Part shown: positions 63,201 to 64,000 of the stretch, one piece after another
Layout of the letters: the number at the start of each line of letters is the position of its first letter
How positions within the stretch are numbered: the stretch's first letter is position 1
Assembly: GCF_023051175.1 (NCBI RefSeq)
Contig: NZ_JALKII010000001.1
Span: 434,001-498,000, forward strand
Source: Alcanivorax quisquiliarum
GTDB taxonomy: Bacteria > Pseudomonadota > Gammaproteobacteria > Pseudomonadales > Alcanivoracaceae
Direction of reading: 5' to 3'
DNA: 64,000 bases
Translations under genes and position numbers: made by a program
The notes under the pieces: model-generated
Databases searched by the model: none
What the model was told of the DNA's origin: nothing
Seen by the model: the letters and a program-made list of their open reading frames with translations, nothing else

Positions 63201-64000
63201 TCAAAGAATATTGTCAAGCACGCGAACACCGCCTGCGCCGACGATGATTACACCGCCACCCTTGCGGGCCAGCACGGAGGAAATGCTTTGCCTGCCCGAC
63301 ACGTACTGCCGTGAAAACGTTTTGCCCTGATCCCTGCTCGTCAGCAAAGCGCCGGCGTTACCAACCAGCAAAATAGTGCCATCTTCAAGCACCACGCCGG
63401 CATTGATGCCGCTACGCAAGCCGCTGGCAATGCGCTGCCAGCTATCGCCCTGATCATGGCTGCGCCAGATATTCCCCTGCAGGCCAAACGCCAGCAGCAC
63501 CCCTGCGCCGCTGCCGTCGGCATCACTTTCGCCAGCAAGGCTCAGGGCACCAAAAAACGTGCCGTGGTAAGGGCTTTCAAGTGCTGTCCAACTGGCGCCG
63601 TTATCCTGCGAACGGTACAAGGTGCCTTTTTCACCGGTGATCAACAGCGTGTCCGGCGCGCCGGCCAGCCCCGTCAGCGAATAAAAATGCCAGCCGTCAT
63701 GATTTGAAAAACCTTCACCGGCACGCTGCCAGCTTGCACCGCCATCACGGGTTTCCACCACGTAGCCGTAGCCCCCCACCGCTGTTGCCTGCTGCGCAGA
63801 GGCACAACGCACATCCAGCAGGGGCGCGCCGGAGGTGTCGACCGGCAGGGCGTCAGTCTCTCCATAAAGGTCATCGCCATACAGGTCATCGTCATAAAGG
63901 TCGTCGGCATAGAGATCATCGCTGTTGTCGTCCTCGAACGACTCCTCAAGATCATCGTCACCCGATCCAAGCGCGTCGCTGTACTGGATCGACCAGCTCT
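63201..64000 (-). CDS. YCF48/BNR-repeat protein, 5' end beyond window
   Basis: The reading frame is open to the right edge, giving 266 visible codons. Four BNR-type motifs are visible, TRDGGASWQ, SQDNGASWT, SHDQGDSWQ and SRDQGKTFS, spaced by about 40-55 residues, as in beta-propeller proteins related to the photosystem II assembly factor YCF48. Upstream of the propeller lies an acidic segment with four DDLYx repeats (63861-63920). In many bacteria a YCF48-like protein precedes an RND exporter, as here. The frame covers the expected propeller end; the signal peptide would be outside the window. Exact function is unknown. Confidence 0.82.
   Translation of the reverse strand, partial: SWSIQYSDALGSGDDDLEESFEDDNSDDLYADDLYDDDLYGDDLYGETDALPVDTSGAPLLDVRCASAQQATAVGGYGYVVETRDGGASWQRAGEGFSNHDGWHFYSLTGLAGAPDTLLITGEKGTLYRSQDNGASWTALESPYHGTFFGALSLAGESDADGSGAGVLLAFGLQGNIWRSHDQGDSWQRIASGLRSGINAGVVLEDGTILLVGNAGALLTSRDQGKTFSRQYVSGRQSISSVLARKGGGVIIVGAGGVRVLDNIL
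63861..63920 (-). repeat. DDLYx tandem repeat in the YCF48-like gene
   Basis: Four 15-bp units encode DDLYA, DDLYD, DDLYG and DDLYG. The stretch around them is strongly acidic (GDDDLEESFEDDNS just before). It may bind metal or a partner, or be a linker. Confidence 0.9.

Overview
The window is about 64 kb of GC-rich gammaproteobacterial chromosome. Lipid A and Kdo genes (lpxL, lpxK, kdsB, msbA), a Lol system, a Na+-NQR operon, a PsrA-type fatty-acid regulator and a methylthioinosine phosphorylase point to the Pseudomonadales/Oceanospirillales side of the class, plausibly an Alcanivorax-like marine bacterium. From memory, much of the gene order (murB-ptp-kdsB-lpxK-exbD/exbB-comEC-lolD/lolC, nqr-gap-mfd, nagZ-psrA-lexA-topA) matches Pseudomonas aeruginosa, so most of the window is conserved core genome. 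I saw no rRNA, tRNA, CRISPR array, prophage or intact insertion sequence.

Layout. 0-8 kb: miaE, a lipid A acyltransferase, acnB with its terminator, a class V aminotransferase, a YchJ-like SEC-C protein, an isochorismatase-family hydrolase and a DMT transporter. 7.9-19.2 kb (minus strand): a dense envelope cluster, murB, a low-MW tyrosine phosphatase, kdsB, lpxK, msbA, exbD, exbB, comEC, lolD and one Lol permease. Most of its junctions overlap or are very short. 19.3-23.8 kb: a periplasmic repeat protein, agmatine catabolism (aguA, aguB), exoD and an XRE regulator. 23.8-26.8 kb: an AT-richer, gene-poor stretch around a LysR regulator. It carries three copies of a palindromic element and an orphan intrinsic terminator.

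26.8-35.6 kb: a glycerophosphodiesterase, a patatin phospholipase and the minus-strand operon nqrA-nqrB-nqrC-nqrD-(nqrE)-nqrF-apbE-nqrM. The nqrE position holds only a 56-codon open reading frame that joins the amino end of NqrE to its carboxyl end. Roughly 150 codons are missing, while every other subunit and both maturation factors look intact. This is the most striking feature of the window. 35.8-44.9 kb: a long-form GAPDH, a UDG-family protein with a duplicated ribosome-binding-site/start unit, tesB, mfd, a CsiV-like protein and a BaiN/YhiN-like flavoprotein. 44.9-52.8 kb (minus strand): methylthioinosine phosphorylase, hpt, nagZ, an L,D-transpeptidase, psrA with a recognisable autoregulatory operator, a LOG-family protein, a DUF6586-like protein and topA.

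53-64 kb: a universal stress protein, a cyclic-nucleotide-binding protein divergent from lexA across a perfect LexA box, tatD, a small glutaredoxin, rlmKL (with a 7-residue repeat insertion), rmf, pyrD, an RND/MMPL exporter and the 3' part of a YCF48/BNR-repeat partner gene that runs off the window. Short in-frame or intergenic tandem repeats are common (rlmKL, csiV, the YCF48-like gene, upstream of rmf, downstream of lexA), which suggests repeat expansion by slippage in this genome.
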